Positions 33,532-41,946 are shown, numbered from the stretch's first letter. The stretch is DNA of 64,000 nucleotides from Chloroflexota bacterium (GCA_016191435.1 JACPOQ010000083.1:124001-188000); one strand, 5' to 3'. Notes: generated by a model from the letters alone, not told the origin. Translations and numbers: made by a program.

Positions 33532-33671
33532 TGCGAGGCGGCTGGGGGAGGTGGCTGGCCGGCGCAGGCGTTGATCTGGAGTGCTGACGACCCGCCGGCC
33601 TAACCTTGCGTGTGGATGGTCTCCACAGGCCTACTATCGGCCGCGTGTGTTGTTGGCAGATGGCCGACCCC

Positions 33672-34322
33672 TCACGCCCGCCGCGGGCGCATCCCGAACC
33701 CCGCGGCGATGAGCACCCGGCCCGCCTCCGTTTCTCCGCTTCGCGGCAGCGCCAGGAAGGCCTCGATATCCGCGGGCGTGTCAAGGTCGAGGCCCAGGGC
33801 CGGCTCCAGCACTTCCGTGACCGCGAACCCCGCAGCGGTCGCTGCCCGCACGTGTTTGTCGAAACTTCCCACCCCGTACGCCAGCGCGAAGCGGCCCGGC
33901 GGGCGCAACACCATGGCATTGGTGCCGCCATCGTTGCTCCGCACCAGCGTCACCGATGGCGCGGGCGCGACGCTGCTCAGCACCTCCGCGAGCCTGTCCG
34001 CCGTCGCGAGCGGGAGGTCGGCGTGCAGGATCAGCACCCCGCCCGGCGCCTCCGTCATGCTTTCGAGCGCAAACTCCAGCTGCGCGTTGAGCCCCTCCCG
34101 TTCCGGGTCCTCCGCGAGGAACGTCACGCGTCCGCCGGCCGCATGGGCCGAAACGCGAGGGTCGGCGGTGAGCACGACCACCCGGTCGCAGACCGCTTCC
34201 GCCGCTGCGAGCACCGTCCGCAGCGTCGCCAGCGCGAGCGCCTCACGCGCCGGTCTGTCCAGCACCGCCGCGAGGCGGCCCTTCGCTCGGTCGAGCATGT
34301 TCACCGGGATCAGCGCGGTCAC
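33672..34322 (-). CDS. cofC: 2-phospho-L-lactate (or phosphoenolpyruvate) guanylyltransferase, F420 synthesis
   Basis: CofC/FbiD activates phospholactate or PEP with GTP for coenzyme F420 assembly. The protein of about 216 residues starts VTALIPVNMLDRAKGRLA, the usual N-terminal Rossmann strand, with LIL.ADLPLA metal/nucleotide motif and NDGGTNAMVL. GTG 34322 is preferred, since homologues begin there and GGCGGAG sits nine bases upstream. GTG at 34343 or 34370 is possible. It follows cofD closely, forming a two-gene F420 operon. Confidence 0.85.
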   Translation of the reverse strand: MTALIPVNMLDRAKGRLAAVLDRPAREALALATLRTVLAAAEAVCDRVVVLTADPRVSAHAAGGRVTFLAEDPEREGLNAQLEFALESMTEAPGGVLILHADLPLATADRLAEVLSSVAPAPSVTLVRSNDGGTNAMVLRPPGRFALAYGVGSFDKHVRAATAAGFAVTEVLEPALGLDLDTPADIEAFLALPRSGETEAGRVLIAAGFGMRPRRA

Positions 34323-34374
34323 GCCCGCGCGCTCCGCCGTCACGGGGAGCGGTGGGGCGCCGTGCGGCACTGGC

Positions 34375-35295
34375 TCACAGCGCGGCGACCACGGCGGCCG
34401 CGAGCTCCCTCTTGCGGTCGGCACTCGTCATCATCGTGTCCGTCACCAGGCAGCGCATGCCCAGCGCCTCGACCTGCGGCCCCAATGCCCGATCCTGCTC
34501 ATCGATGACCATAAGGTCGATGAGGCCCGTGTACATCTTCGCCACGCCCACCGCTGAGACCTCGTACCCGAGCGTTTGCAGCATCTTCGCGGCCGGGCCT
34601 TTGACCACCTGCCCTGCGATGATGGGGCTAATCGCCGCGCGCTTCGCCTTCGAACTGCCAAGTGCGTCGCGGATCCCCGGCACGGCGAGGATCGGCCCGA
34701 TGCTCACGATCGGGTTGCTCGGCGCCAGGATAATCGCGCTGGACTGCGCCAGCGCCTCGATGACGCCCGGCGCCGGCCGAGCCAGTTCGGCCCCGGCAAA
34801 TGCGACGGAGCGCACGTCCACTTCGGTCCGCAACCGGACCATGTAGTCCTGGAAGTCGATTTCGCCCTCGGGCCCGAAGATTTTCGTGCGCACGGGCTCG
34901 TCCGACATCGGCAGGACGCGGCAGGCGAGCCCCCAATCGCGCGCAAGCCCGGCGACAATCTCGTGCATGGGCACGCCGGCGTGCAGCAGCCGCGTGCGGT
35001 GGATCGCCATCGCCAGGTCCCGGTCGCCGAGGTTGAACCAGCGTTGGTAGCCGAAGCGCTGCAGCTGCTCGACTACCGCGAACGTATCGCCCGTCAGCCC
35101 CCAGCCCGTCTCCGGATTGACCGCCCCTGCGAGCGCGTACAGCACGATGTCGGTATCGGGTGAGACGTGAAGGCCGAACATTTCCACGTCGTCGCCCGTG
35201 TTCGAAATGATCGTGATCTGTGCCGGGTCGACGGCCTCGTAAAGGCCCTGGAGGAAGCGTGAAGCGCCGACGCCGCCGGCGAAGACCGTGTACAT
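34375..35295 (-). CDS. cofD: 2-phospho-L-lactate transferase, F420 synthesis
   Basis: CofD/FbiA joins the activated phospholactate (or phosphoenolpyruvyl) group to the deazaflavin Fo to give F420-0. The 306-residue protein begins FAGGVGASRFLQGL and has ISNTGDDVEMFGLHVSPDTD, the Fo-binding region, and later NPIVSIGPILAVPGI. ATG 35295 has TACACT six bases upstream and no Shine-Dalgarno. It is the first gene of the cofD-cofC operon. The glutamate ligase (cofE/fbiB) and Fo synthase are elsewhere in the genome. Confidence 0.95.
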   Translation of the reverse strand: MYTVFAGGVGASRFLQGLYEAVDPAQITIISNTGDDVEMFGLHVSPDTDIVLYALAGAVNPETGWGLTGDTFAVVEQLQRFGYQRWFNLGDRDLAMAIHRTRLLHAGVPMHEIVAGLARDWGLACRVLPMSDEPVRTKIFGPEGEIDFQDYMVRLRTEVDVRSVAFAGAELARPAPGVIEALAQSSAIILAPSNPIVSIGPILAVPGIRDALGSSKAKRAAISPIIAGQVVKGPAAKMLQTLGYEVSAVGVAKMYTGLIDLMVIDEQDRALGPQVEALGMRCLVTDTMMTSADRKRELAAAVVAAL

Positions 35296-35307
35296 GCCGC
35301 TAGTGTA
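35296..35307 (-). promoter_or_regulatory. Leaderless-type -10 box for cofD
   Basis: Minus-strand TACACT (35307-35302) lies six bases before ATG 35295. Confidence 0.55.
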
Positions 35308-35346
35308 GAAGCGCCGCCCCGCCGCTGACGAATCGCCGGCGCGGCG

Positions 35347-36822
35347 TTAGAGAGCCGGCCGTTCGTCCACCGCGATGGGCGCCCCGGGCGCGCTGGGCGC
35401 GACGCCCGCCGGCGCCCGGCGCCCTCGCCCCGCTGCGCTTTCGGCCACGGGCGCCGTCACCGGCGCGGCGCTTTCGGCCGCCGTCGCGGGTTCGCGCCGG
35501 CCGGCCAGCAGCGGCCCGGTCTCGATCGCAATCAGCAGCGCCATGAGCAGCCACAGGTACGGCTCCTCGATAAGCCGTCCCTCGGATTGGCTGATGAACA
35601 GGATTCCCACCAGCGAAGCCCCGATCCAGCCGGTCATCAGGCGATTGAACGGGACCGTCGTGCGCCAGTAGGTCGCCACCACTGCGATCCCGATCCGCAC
35701 TCCAACGAGCACATACATGAGAGCCCCGACGATGCCCAGCTCCGCGAGGACCGAAACCGCCGACGTGTGCGACAGCGTCGTCTTCGCCCAGGACGGGATC
35801 TCCGAGAAGTATTTCAGCACGAGCGCGTGCTGGTAGTTGCCCGTACCGACGCCGATGAGCGGGTTGTCGCGCCACATGTGCAGCCCGGCCCTGATCAGGA
35901 ACTCGCGCTGGCCAATAGCGTCCACGCCTGAGGTCAGTGAACGCACACGCTCCGCGTTGGCTCCGCCCTGGGCCAGCAGCAGCGCCACCATCGCCACCAC
36001 CGCGGCCACGGCCGCTGCGGTCAGCTTCACCTTCGTATAGCGGGCGATGGGCGCCGTCAGGACCACAATGAAGCCGACCAGCAGCAACATCATCCAGCCC
36101 GAACGCGAGCCCGTGAGCACGATGCCCAGCGCCCCGAGGGCGAACGACGGGGCCGCAAGGTAGACTGTCAGCCGCCGCGCGCCCGTGGCCAGCACCATCC
36201 CCGCCGCCAACGACATCGAGACCACGAGGAAGCGCGCAAGGTTGTTGGGGTCCGCGAATGTCGCGTTCGACCGGTAGGCGTACTCATCCGAGTTCACGAG
36301 GATGGCCCGCCAGTGGAAGACGCCCGGGTTGCGCTGGGCGATCGCCACGACCGAGAGCGCGATCGTGGCGAGGAAGAACGCGCCCGCGATCCGCTCCAGG
36401 TCCCGGCGGTCTTCGATTAACGCCGGCGCGGTCACGATGAACGCGACGTAGAGCGGCAAAATGAGGATGCTGTTCGGCGGCCGCAACGAATCGGACCACG
36501 CCAGGCCGATGACAAGCAGACCAGAGAGCGCGAACACCGGCAGCAGCAGCGACGAATCCGGGAACAGGCTCGACAGGCGATGGCGCCTCTGCGCCAGCAC
36601 CACGATGACCGTCGCCACCATCGCCGCCTTGCCGGGATTCAGCAACGCGCGGATGGCGCCCGTTGCCCCACCGGAGCCGAGGCGGCCGAGCGCCTGCGTT
36701 TCGGCATATTCGAACGTGAGCCCGATCACCACGGCCGGGATCAGCAGTTTGGGTTCGCGAAGAAAGATGATGGCCGCCAGCAGGGCGCATTCAACGGCGA
36801 CAATGACGGCCAGGTCGTACAT
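35347..36822 (-). CDS. O-antigen ligase / Wzy-type polymerase family protein
   Basis: This 491-residue membrane protein has about a dozen hydrophobic segments and a long extracytoplasmic loop in its second half containing RAGLHMWRDNPLIGVGTGNYQHAL, the signature of the Wzy_C / O-antigen ligase fold. A 60-residue Ala/Pro/Arg-rich cytosolic tail ends the protein. It should polymerise or transfer lipid-linked glycans outside the membrane. It is divergent from the Wzz-like gene and two glycosyltransferases, together forming a small polysaccharide locus. Confidence 0.83.
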   Translation of the reverse strand: MYDLAVIVAVECALLAAIIFLREPKLLIPAVVIGLTFEYAETQALGRLGSGGATGAIRALLNPGKAAMVATVIVVLAQRRHRLSSLFPDSSLLLPVFALSGLLVIGLAWSDSLRPPNSILILPLYVAFIVTAPALIEDRRDLERIAGAFFLATIALSVVAIAQRNPGVFHWRAILVNSDEYAYRSNATFADPNNLARFLVVSMSLAAGMVLATGARRLTVYLAAPSFALGALGIVLTGSRSGWMMLLLVGFIVVLTAPIARYTKVKLTAAAVAAVVAMVALLLAQGGANAERVRSLTSGVDAIGQREFLIRAGLHMWRDNPLIGVGTGNYQHALVLKYFSEIPSWAKTTLSHTSAVSVLAELGIVGALMYVLVGVRIGIAVVATYWRTTVPFNRLMTGWIGASLVGILFISQSEGRLIEEPYLWLLMALLIAIETGPLLAGRREPATAAESAAPVTAPVAESAAGRGRRAPAGVAPSAPGAPIAVDERPAL

Positions 36823-36854
36823 CTGCGGGGGAAAGCCTCGTGAATCTCTTCACA

Positions 36855-36883
36855 TTGACCGGGTTCCGGCCTCAGCCTACGAT
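36855..36883 (+). promoter_or_regulatory. Promoter of the polysaccharide operon
   Basis: TTGACC (36855-36860), 17 bases and TACGAT (36878-36883) lie eight bases before ATG 36892. This is the best -35/-10 pair among the [14 protein letters not shown] signals in the window. Confidence 0.6.
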
Positions 36884-36891
36884 ACGGCCGC

Positions 36892-38013
36892 ATGTTCAGG
36901 GGCACCAGCGTCGGGTCGAGCGGGCTGCAACGAGACCTTAACCTGGTACGGCGCCGGGCGTGGCTGTTCATCCCATTCTTCATCCTTGGCCTCATCATTG
37001 CGCTCGCGTTCGGCAGCGTGGCCGGCAACTCGAAAGCCGTCGCCAGCATGCAGCTCGAGACGGTCGTGCAGGACCTCGTCGCCGGAGGCGACCGCGGCCT
37101 GCGCATCTTCGAAGCTCAATCCATGACCGGCGACGAGAAATTCAAGCAGGAAGTCATCACCGCCATCGGTGACCCGAACTTCGATTACGCCCGCTTCTCC
37201 ATCGCCCTCGCCCCCATCTCCGTCGCCGATGGCGTCTCGCGCGGCATCCTCACCGTCTCCATCGAAGACCCGGACAAGGCGAAGGCGGAGCAGTACCGCC
37301 AGGCGTTCGTCGATGTCTTCACGAAGGAGTACAGCACCACCGATGGCCTCTTCCGCCAGCGCTTCGTGAGCAAGAAACAGGCGGTGGCGGACCTCGATGA
37401 GAAGACCTTCCAGGACGCCGTCGCGAAGCTCCGCCCGCTGGCCGAGGCGAAGGGCCTCCCGCTGGATGAGCTCGTGCGTTCGCGCCAGTTCTCTTCGGCC
37501 GGCCTCGTCCAGGAGTTGAACAGGCAGGAAGCCAACCTCCAGGGCGAGCTCGCGCAGGTGGAGGCAGCGCTCGGCGGCCAGGGCCAGCCCTCGGGTGTCG
37601 CGGCGTCCGCGATCCTTGGCCAGCCCGTCACCGATGCCCAGGCCGCCGGCGCCCTCCGCGACCGACAGGCGGTACTCAACGCCGCCGTCGCCATCGTCCG
37701 CCAGAAGCGCTCCGGCCTTTCGGACGTTTCGCTCGATTCGGACTTCCTCGCACAGCTCGATTCCGTCCGCACGCTCGCCGAGACCAAGAACGAAAGCTAC
37801 GTGCGCCTCAACAATGCACGCGTCGCCGTCACCAGCGCCCAGAGCGACATCGCTACGTCGTATTCCTTCTCGGGCGGCGTCGCCGGGAGCAACATTGGTC
37901 GCGTCGCCGTCGTGATCGCCGTGACCGTCGTCTTCGGCCTCGCGGCCATCTACCTGCTCGAATGGCTGTCGCAGGTGCGGGCCGGGCATTCGTCCGCCTC
38001 ACCGGGCGCCTGA
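36892..38013 (+). CDS. Wzz-like chain-length determinant / polysaccharide co-polymerase
   Basis: This 373-residue protein has one transmembrane helix near each end (about 23-45 and 338-360) and a long extracytoplasmic region rich in helix and coiled coil (about 95-320), as in Wzz proteins. The N-terminus has LQRDLNLVRRRAW just before the first helix. There is no C-terminal tyrosine-kinase domain. It probably sets glycan length together with the Wzy-like protein encoded divergently. The next gene starts one base after its stop. Confidence 0.72.
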   Translation: MFRGTSVGSSGLQRDLNLVRRRAWLFIPFFILGLIIALAFGSVAGNSKAVASMQLETVVQDLVAGGDRGLRIFEAQSMTGDEKFKQEVITAIGDPNFDYARFSIALAPISVADGVSRGILTVSIEDPDKAKAEQYRQAFVDVFTKEYSTTDGLFRQRFVSKKQAVADLDEKTFQDAVAKLRPLAEAKGLPLDELVRSRQFSSAGLVQELNRQEANLQGELAQVEAALGGQGQPSGVAASAILGQPVTDAQAAGALRDRQAVLNAAVAIVRQKRSGLSDVSLDSDFLAQLDSVRTLAETKNESYVRLNNARVAVTSAQSDIATSYSFSGGVAGSNIGRVAVVIAVTVVFGLAAIYLLEWLSQVRAGHSSASPGA

Positions 38014-38014
38014 G

Positions 38015-39025
38015 GTGCGCATCGCCGAAATCAACGATATCGCCTCGGTCGCGTCCGAGCTGGCGGGCGGCCTGCGCGCGCGCGGGCACGACGTCGATGT
38101 AATCCGGCCGCGGCTCGTGGGTGGCGGGCTGCCGTGGATGGTCAAGCCGATCGTCGGGCCCGTGCGCGCGATCGAATGGGCACAGATCATCCGCGAAGTC
38201 CGCGCCGGAAACTATGACGCCGTGCACATCCACTACGCCTACCTCGGTATGGTGGGCGTGCTCGGCAAGTTCCCCTACATCCTCCATTGCCACGGCAGCG
38301 ACGTCCGCGAGATCACCCCGTTCACCCGCCCGATGGTCGAACGCGCGTTGCGCGGCGCCAGCCGCGTGTTCTACTCCACCCCGGACCTCGCCTCCTACGT
38401 GAAAGCCCGCCGCCCCGACGCCGAGTTTCTCCCGAATCCGGTCGATACTGACGACTTCCAGCCAATGGCGCCGGCGCGTGAGAGCCGCGACGTGTTCATC
38501 TGCTGCGCCCTGAGCGACATAAAAGGTGCCACCCGCATCCATGACGCTTGCCGCCGCCTCGCCGAACAACGCCCCGACATCCGCGTCACCGCGGTGGCTG
38601 GCGGCGAGTGGACCGCCCGCTTCGAGGCGCTCCCGAACGTCACCCTGGTCCCCCACCAGCGGCGTTCACGCCTCCCGGCGATCATCTCGCGGCACGGGGT
38701 GGTCGTCGGGCAGGTGCTCCTCGGGGTGGTCGGCATGGCCGAGCTCGAGGCGATGGCCTGCGCCCGCCCCGTGGTCGCCTGGTATACCCACAACCATGCC
38801 TACCCCGAGCGCCCGCCCTTCGTGCGCGCTGTCGATGGCGTCGATATCGCGGCCGCCGTCACCCGCCTCGTGGACGACGCCGACGGACGCCAGCGGCTGG
38901 GCGATGCCGGCCGGACCTGGGTACGCCGGTTCCACAGCGTCGCGGACACCGCTGAACGCGTCGAACGGGCCGCGCTCGGCCTCCTCGCGGCCCACGCCTC
39001 GCAGCGCGCAGCCTCTAGCCTCTAG
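38015..39025 (+). CDS. GT4-type glycosyltransferase
   Basis: This 336-residue protein of two Rossmann-like halves (GT-B fold) begins RIAEINDIASVASELAGGLRARGHDVDV. It has LHCHGSDVREI in the acceptor domain and FLPNPVDTDDFQP at the hinge; in the donor-binding domain, GMAELEAMACARPVVAW replaces the usual E-x7-E motif. It starts with GTG 38015, immediately after the Wzz-like gene. Likely a retaining sugar transferase acting on a lipid-linked oligosaccharide; the sugar is unknown. Confidence 0.82.
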   Translation: MRIAEINDIASVASELAGGLRARGHDVDVIRPRLVGGGLPWMVKPIVGPVRAIEWAQIIREVRAGNYDAVHIHYAYLGMVGVLGKFPYILHCHGSDVREITPFTRPMVERALRGASRVFYSTPDLASYVKARRPDAEFLPNPVDTDDFQPMAPARESRDVFICCALSDIKGATRIHDACRRLAEQRPDIRVTAVAGGEWTARFEALPNVTLVPHQRRSRLPAIISRHGVVVGQVLLGVVGMAELEAMACARPVVAWYTHNHAYPERPPFVRAVDGVDIAAAVTRLVDDADGRQRLGDAGRTWVRRFHSVADTAERVERAALGLLAAHASQRAASSL

Positions 39026-39039
39026 TCCCTGCTCCCCTG

Positions 39040-39051
39040 TACGTTGGCCGC
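39040..39051 (+). promoter_or_regulatory. Leaderless-type -10 box for the GT2 gene
   Basis: TACGTT (39040-39045) lies six bases before ATG 39052. It would allow separate expression of the last gene of the cluster. Confidence 0.45.
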
Positions 39052-40104
39052 ATGACGACCGTCCCATCGCTCCGCCTCGATGACGCGCCACTCACGCTAC
39101 CTGAGCGCCCGCTCGTTTCCATCGTCATCCCCTGCCTGGACGAAGAGCGCTACATCACGAACCTGCTCGATTCGCTGGCCGCGCAGGATTACGGCCCCGA
39201 GGGCCTCGAAGTCATCGTCGCCGATGGCGGCAGCACCGACCGCACCCGCGATCTTGTCGCGTCCTACCCATCGCGCTTCCACCGCCTGGCGCTCGTCGAT
39301 AATCCGAAGCGCATCACGGTCGGCGGGCTGAACGCCGGCATGGATGCCGCCACCGGCGATTGCTGGATCATCATCGGCGCTCATAGCGCTGTGCGCGGCG
39401 ATTTTGTGCGCGCCTCGGTCGAAGCATTGCAGCGCACTGGCGCCGCCTGCGTGGGCGGCCCGATCGAGACCGTGGGCGAGGGGCTCGTCGGTCGCGCCAT
39501 CGCCGCTGCCATGTCCTCGCCGTTTGGGGTGGGCAACGCCCGCTTTCGCTACGCCGATGACGAGGGCGAAGTCGATACGGTCCCGTTCGGCTGCTACCAC
39601 CGGCTGGTCTGGCAGGTGGTGGGCCGCTTCGATGAGACCGTGGATGGCGCCGATGAGGACAGCTACAACACGCGGCTGCTCGAAGCAGGTGGCCGCATCG
39701 TCCTTGTCCCCACCATTCGCAGCACCTACTACCCGCGCCGCACGCTGCGGGCGCTCGCGAAGCAGTACTGGGAATACGGCTGCGCCAAGGGCACGCTGCT
39801 CAGCCGCGGGCGGCCGCTGCAAGCCCGCCACTTCGCACCCGCCGCGATGGTCACGGGCGGCCCCGCGTTGCTGTTCCTCGGGCTCTTCTGGAAGCGTGCC
39901 CGCCTGCTGCTCGGACTGCTCTCGCTCGTCTACGTTGTGGGCGGCCTGTTCACCGCCAGGCAGGCCGCGCGCAAGAATGGCGCCAGCACCACCCTTACCT
40001 TCGCCGCCATGGCGACGATGCATGTCACCTACGGGAGCGGTTTCGTCATCGGCGGCTGGCGCGAGCGCCGGCGCCTGCAGTCAGAGCCGCGAAGACAATG
40101 GTAG
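39052..40104 (+). CDS. GT2-family membrane glycosyltransferase
   Basis: This 350-residue protein has the GT-A core with SIVIPCLDEERYITNLLDSL, VIVADGGSTDRTRDL and an acidic site GADEDSYNTRLLEAG. A pair of hydrophobic helices (about 265-305) near the C-terminus anchors it. The pattern is that of inverting GT2 enzymes such as those making exopolysaccharide repeat units (SuccA/ExoA-like). It has its own TANNNT box and follows the GT4 gene by 26 bases. Confidence 0.85.
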   Translation: MTTVPSLRLDDAPLTLPERPLVSIVIPCLDEERYITNLLDSLAAQDYGPEGLEVIVADGGSTDRTRDLVASYPSRFHRLALVDNPKRITVGGLNAGMDAATGDCWIIIGAHSAVRGDFVRASVEALQRTGAACVGGPIETVGEGLVGRAIAAAMSSPFGVGNARFRYADDEGEVDTVPFGCYHRLVWQVVGRFDETVDGADEDSYNTRLLEAGGRIVLVPTIRSTYYPRRTLRALAKQYWEYGCAKGTLLSRGRPLQARHFAPAAMVTGGPALLFLGLFWKRARLLLGLLSLVYVVGGLFTARQAARKNGASTTLTFAAMATMHVTYGSGFVIGGWRERRRLQSEPRRQW

Positions 40105-40123
40105 TGAATAGTACCATTCGTGC

Positions 40124-40300
40124 ATGAGCACAACGACGGCCTCGCCAGTCGGAATATACGCCCGGATCTCTGATGACAGGGACGGTCAGCAGACCGCCAC
40201 GGCGCGCCAGATGCGGGACGCGCGCGAGCTGGACGCGACGCGGATGGGAGATCGTCGATGAACGCCTCGGCACGACTGGGCAAGCTCTACCCCGGGCTTC
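40124..40300 (+). pseudogene. Serine-recombinase N-terminal remnant, frameshifted
   Basis: The first frame (ATG 40124 to TGA 40261) encodes 45 residues with VGIYARISDDRDGQQTATARQ, the start of the large serine recombinase catalytic domain (Tyr-Ala-Arg then the nucleophile Ser). A second frame from about 40243 continues GWEIVDER, the next expected segment, so a frameshift has broken the gene. From 40300 to 40558 no frame is convincing, though pieces on the plus strand look recombinase-like. This is the only trace of a mobile-element enzyme in the window. Confidence 0.6.
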
Positions 40301-40558
40301 GGCTACCCCCGATTACCGGCCGTTCGTCCCTGGGCCCAACGGAGGCATGGCGGGCAGCTTCGTCGGGCGACCCTTGGGGCGTCGAACCGTAGTGACGCAA
40401 GAGCGGGTTGAGCGACTCGTACGAGCCGAGATGGACCTGGAGCTGTCCCCCTCCACGGCGGCATCAAGGCTGGAGGGGACATCGAGGGCGCCGAGCACGA
40501 CCTCGGCGCCCTCCCTGACTCAGCGCTGCCGCCCTGCCTTCTCGCGCGCCAACGCTCG

Positions 40559-40828
40559 CTACGCCTTGCTGGCGAACCAGATGGTGGGCTCACCCGCGAC
40601 GCCGGCATTCTTCATCGCTGCATGCAGCTCGTCGCTGGCAACGAACGTCTTGGCGGCGGCAAGCGTCGGGAACTCGTGCGCGACCGTCACGTCGCTCGGA
40701 TCGTCCGCACCCCGGTAGACGGCGTCGGCCGTCACACCCAGGCGCTTCTGCGTCGGACGGAAGTCGTCGTAGACGGCTTTCCACGTGGCGAAGTCGGTGA
40801 CCTTGTGTCGAACGAACATGGTTGCCAT
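40559..40828 (-). CDS. Small ABM/EthD-like stress protein controlled with marR
   Basis: This protein of about 89 residues starts ATMFVRHKVTDFATWKAVYDDF, has a middle strand VYRGADDPSDVTVAHEF and a helix LAAAKTFVASDELHAAMKNAGV. This is the ferredoxin-like alpha-beta barrel of antibiotic-biosynthesis-monooxygenase relatives. ATG 40828 has AAGGAAA upstream. It is divergent from the MarR gene, with shared inverted repeats between them, the classic arrangement for a MarR-regulated detoxification gene. The substrate is unknown. Confidence 0.7.
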   Translation of the reverse strand: MATMFVRHKVTDFATWKAVYDDFRPTQKRLGVTADAVYRGADDPSDVTVAHEFPTLAAAKTFVASDELHAAMKNAGVAGEPTIWFASKA

Positions 40829-40868
40829 TGAGGGTTTCCTTCCGGGGCTCATGTCGGCTTGGCGCCGC

Positions 40869-40951
40869 GGGCGAATATTGTCACAGCAAATACTGTCCTG
40901 TCAATGACTGTCCGGGAAATATTTGCCCCCGCGTCTTTTGCCCCGTAGGAT
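40869..40951. promoter_or_regulatory. Divergent promoter/operator region between the ABM-like gene and marR
   Basis: AT-rich compared with its surroundings. Inverted arms GGGCGAATATT (40869-40879) and AATATTTGCCC (40918-40928) flank ACTGTC/GACAGT repeats. The plus strand has TTGCCC, 17 bases and TAGGAT (40946-40951), six bases before the marR ATG; the minus strand has TTGACA (40904-40899) with GACAAT 16 bases on. MarR autorepression through these repeats is likely. Confidence 0.5.
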
Positions 40952-40957
40952 TTACCC

Positions 40958-41407
40958 ATGGCGAATGAAGCCACATCGGTCGGCCCGCCCTGGTTCGACG
41001 CCTGGCGCGGCATCATCTTTGCGAACGCGAAGGTGTTCCGGGAGGTGGAACGGAAACTCGAGGAGCACTCGGGCATCTCGCTGGCCTTCCTTGACGCCCT
41101 CAGCCGGCTCTACGACGCACCCGGGGGCCGGCTCCGCATGCAGGACCTCCAGGCGCGCTCGCTGTTCACCCATAGCGGGATGACCCGTGTCGTTGACCGC
41201 ATCGAAGCCGTGGGCCTGGTGCGCCGCGAGAGCGTTCCCGGGGACCGGCGAGGGGTATCGGTGCTTATCACCGAGAAGGGCAAACGTCTCTACGAAGAGT
41301 CCATCGTGCGGCACCAGGTTGACATCGAGGAGGCCTTCGCCAGGCGCCTCACGCCGGCCCAGCACAAGGCCGTCGCCGATGCGCTCTCACAGTTCTGGCA
41401 GGGCTAG
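40958..41407 (+). CDS. MarR-family transcriptional regulator
   Basis: This 149-residue protein is a winged HTH regulator: a helical dimerisation start (WFDAWRGIIFANAKVFREVERKLEEHSG), a recognition region LQARSLFTHSGMTRVVDRIEAVGLVRRE, a wing GDRRGVSVLITEKG and C-terminal helices. MarR proteins repress divergent detoxification genes and release DNA on binding phenolic ligands or oxidation. Cysteines are absent, so a ligand rather than oxidation is more likely. TAGGAT lies six bases before its ATG. Confidence 0.88.
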   Translation: MANEATSVGPPWFDAWRGIIFANAKVFREVERKLEEHSGISLAFLDALSRLYDAPGGRLRMQDLQARSLFTHSGMTRVVDRIEAVGLVRRESVPGDRRGVSVLITEKGKRLYEESIVRHQVDIEEAFARRLTPAQHKAVADALSQFWQG

Positions 41408-41638
41408 CGGACCGAGAGCGGTGGCCACGGTCGATTTTTGAGCGAAGGACCAAATGTCCTTGCATGCGGTCTACCATCCGCGCCCTTACTCCAACGGCGC
41501 TCGAATAGTTGCGATTGGCGGTCGCGCACCAGCAGCCCAGCCCCTCCGCTTCGCCGCAACCCCCATCATCGCACCCACAGAGACCACCCAGGACTGAGCA
41601 CTTCGCACCCGCCGATTCCCCGCACCACTCCCCGTTGC
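41408..41638. other. Intergenic stretch without recognisable genes
   Basis: Apart from a small hairpin after marR (AAGGAC/GTCCTT, 41445-41461) that might weakly terminate it, I see no gene or signal here. The lipid-operon promoter and leader follow from 41639. Confidence 0.5.
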
Positions 41639-41689
41639 TATGATCCCCTCCACGTACGGGAAACCCCGTGCCGGGAGTTACTGCCCGGC
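41639..41689 (+). promoter_or_regulatory. Candidate promoter and structured leader of the inositol-lipid operon
   Basis: TATGAT (41639-41644) is a good -10 with a poor -35. The leader begins with two abutting hairpins: ACGGG-AAAC-CCCGT (41656-41669) and GCCGGG/CCCGGC with an 8-base loop (41670-41689). The class of structure, if any, is unknown to me. Confidence 0.35.
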
Positions 41690-41775
41690 GCCCCGCGTTT
41701 CCGCACGATAAGCGCGGCTCGAGGCGGATGAACGACTGCCCGCATCATCCGGAATCCCGGAAGGAGAAGTCGTTA

Positions 41776-41946
41776 TTGAGCAAAATCAACGTGGCCATCA
41801 TTGGCGTCGGCAACTGCGCTTCGCCCTATCGCGGCCATGCGGGCCCGCTGCTGGCGCCGAGCTCGTACTTCATGAAGTCGCCCCCGAAGCAGCACCACGA
41901 CGACCAGGCGCGCGCCATGGTCGAGGCCTTCATCGCCGAGGGATAG
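41776..41946 (+). pseudogene. ino1: Inositol-3-phosphate synthase with an internal deletion
   Basis: A 56-codon frame starts at TTG with AAGGAG nine bases upstream. It begins [15 protein letters not shown], the invariant N-terminus with the NAD-binding GxGxxA, and ends [20 protein letters not shown], the invariant C-terminus. The roughly 300 residues between, including the catalytic domain, are missing. The fused frame remains open, which an in-frame deletion (or assembly error) explains. A complete gene would make inositol phosphate for the phosphatidylinositol synthase encoded downstream. The product as it stands cannot be active. Confidence 0.8.
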
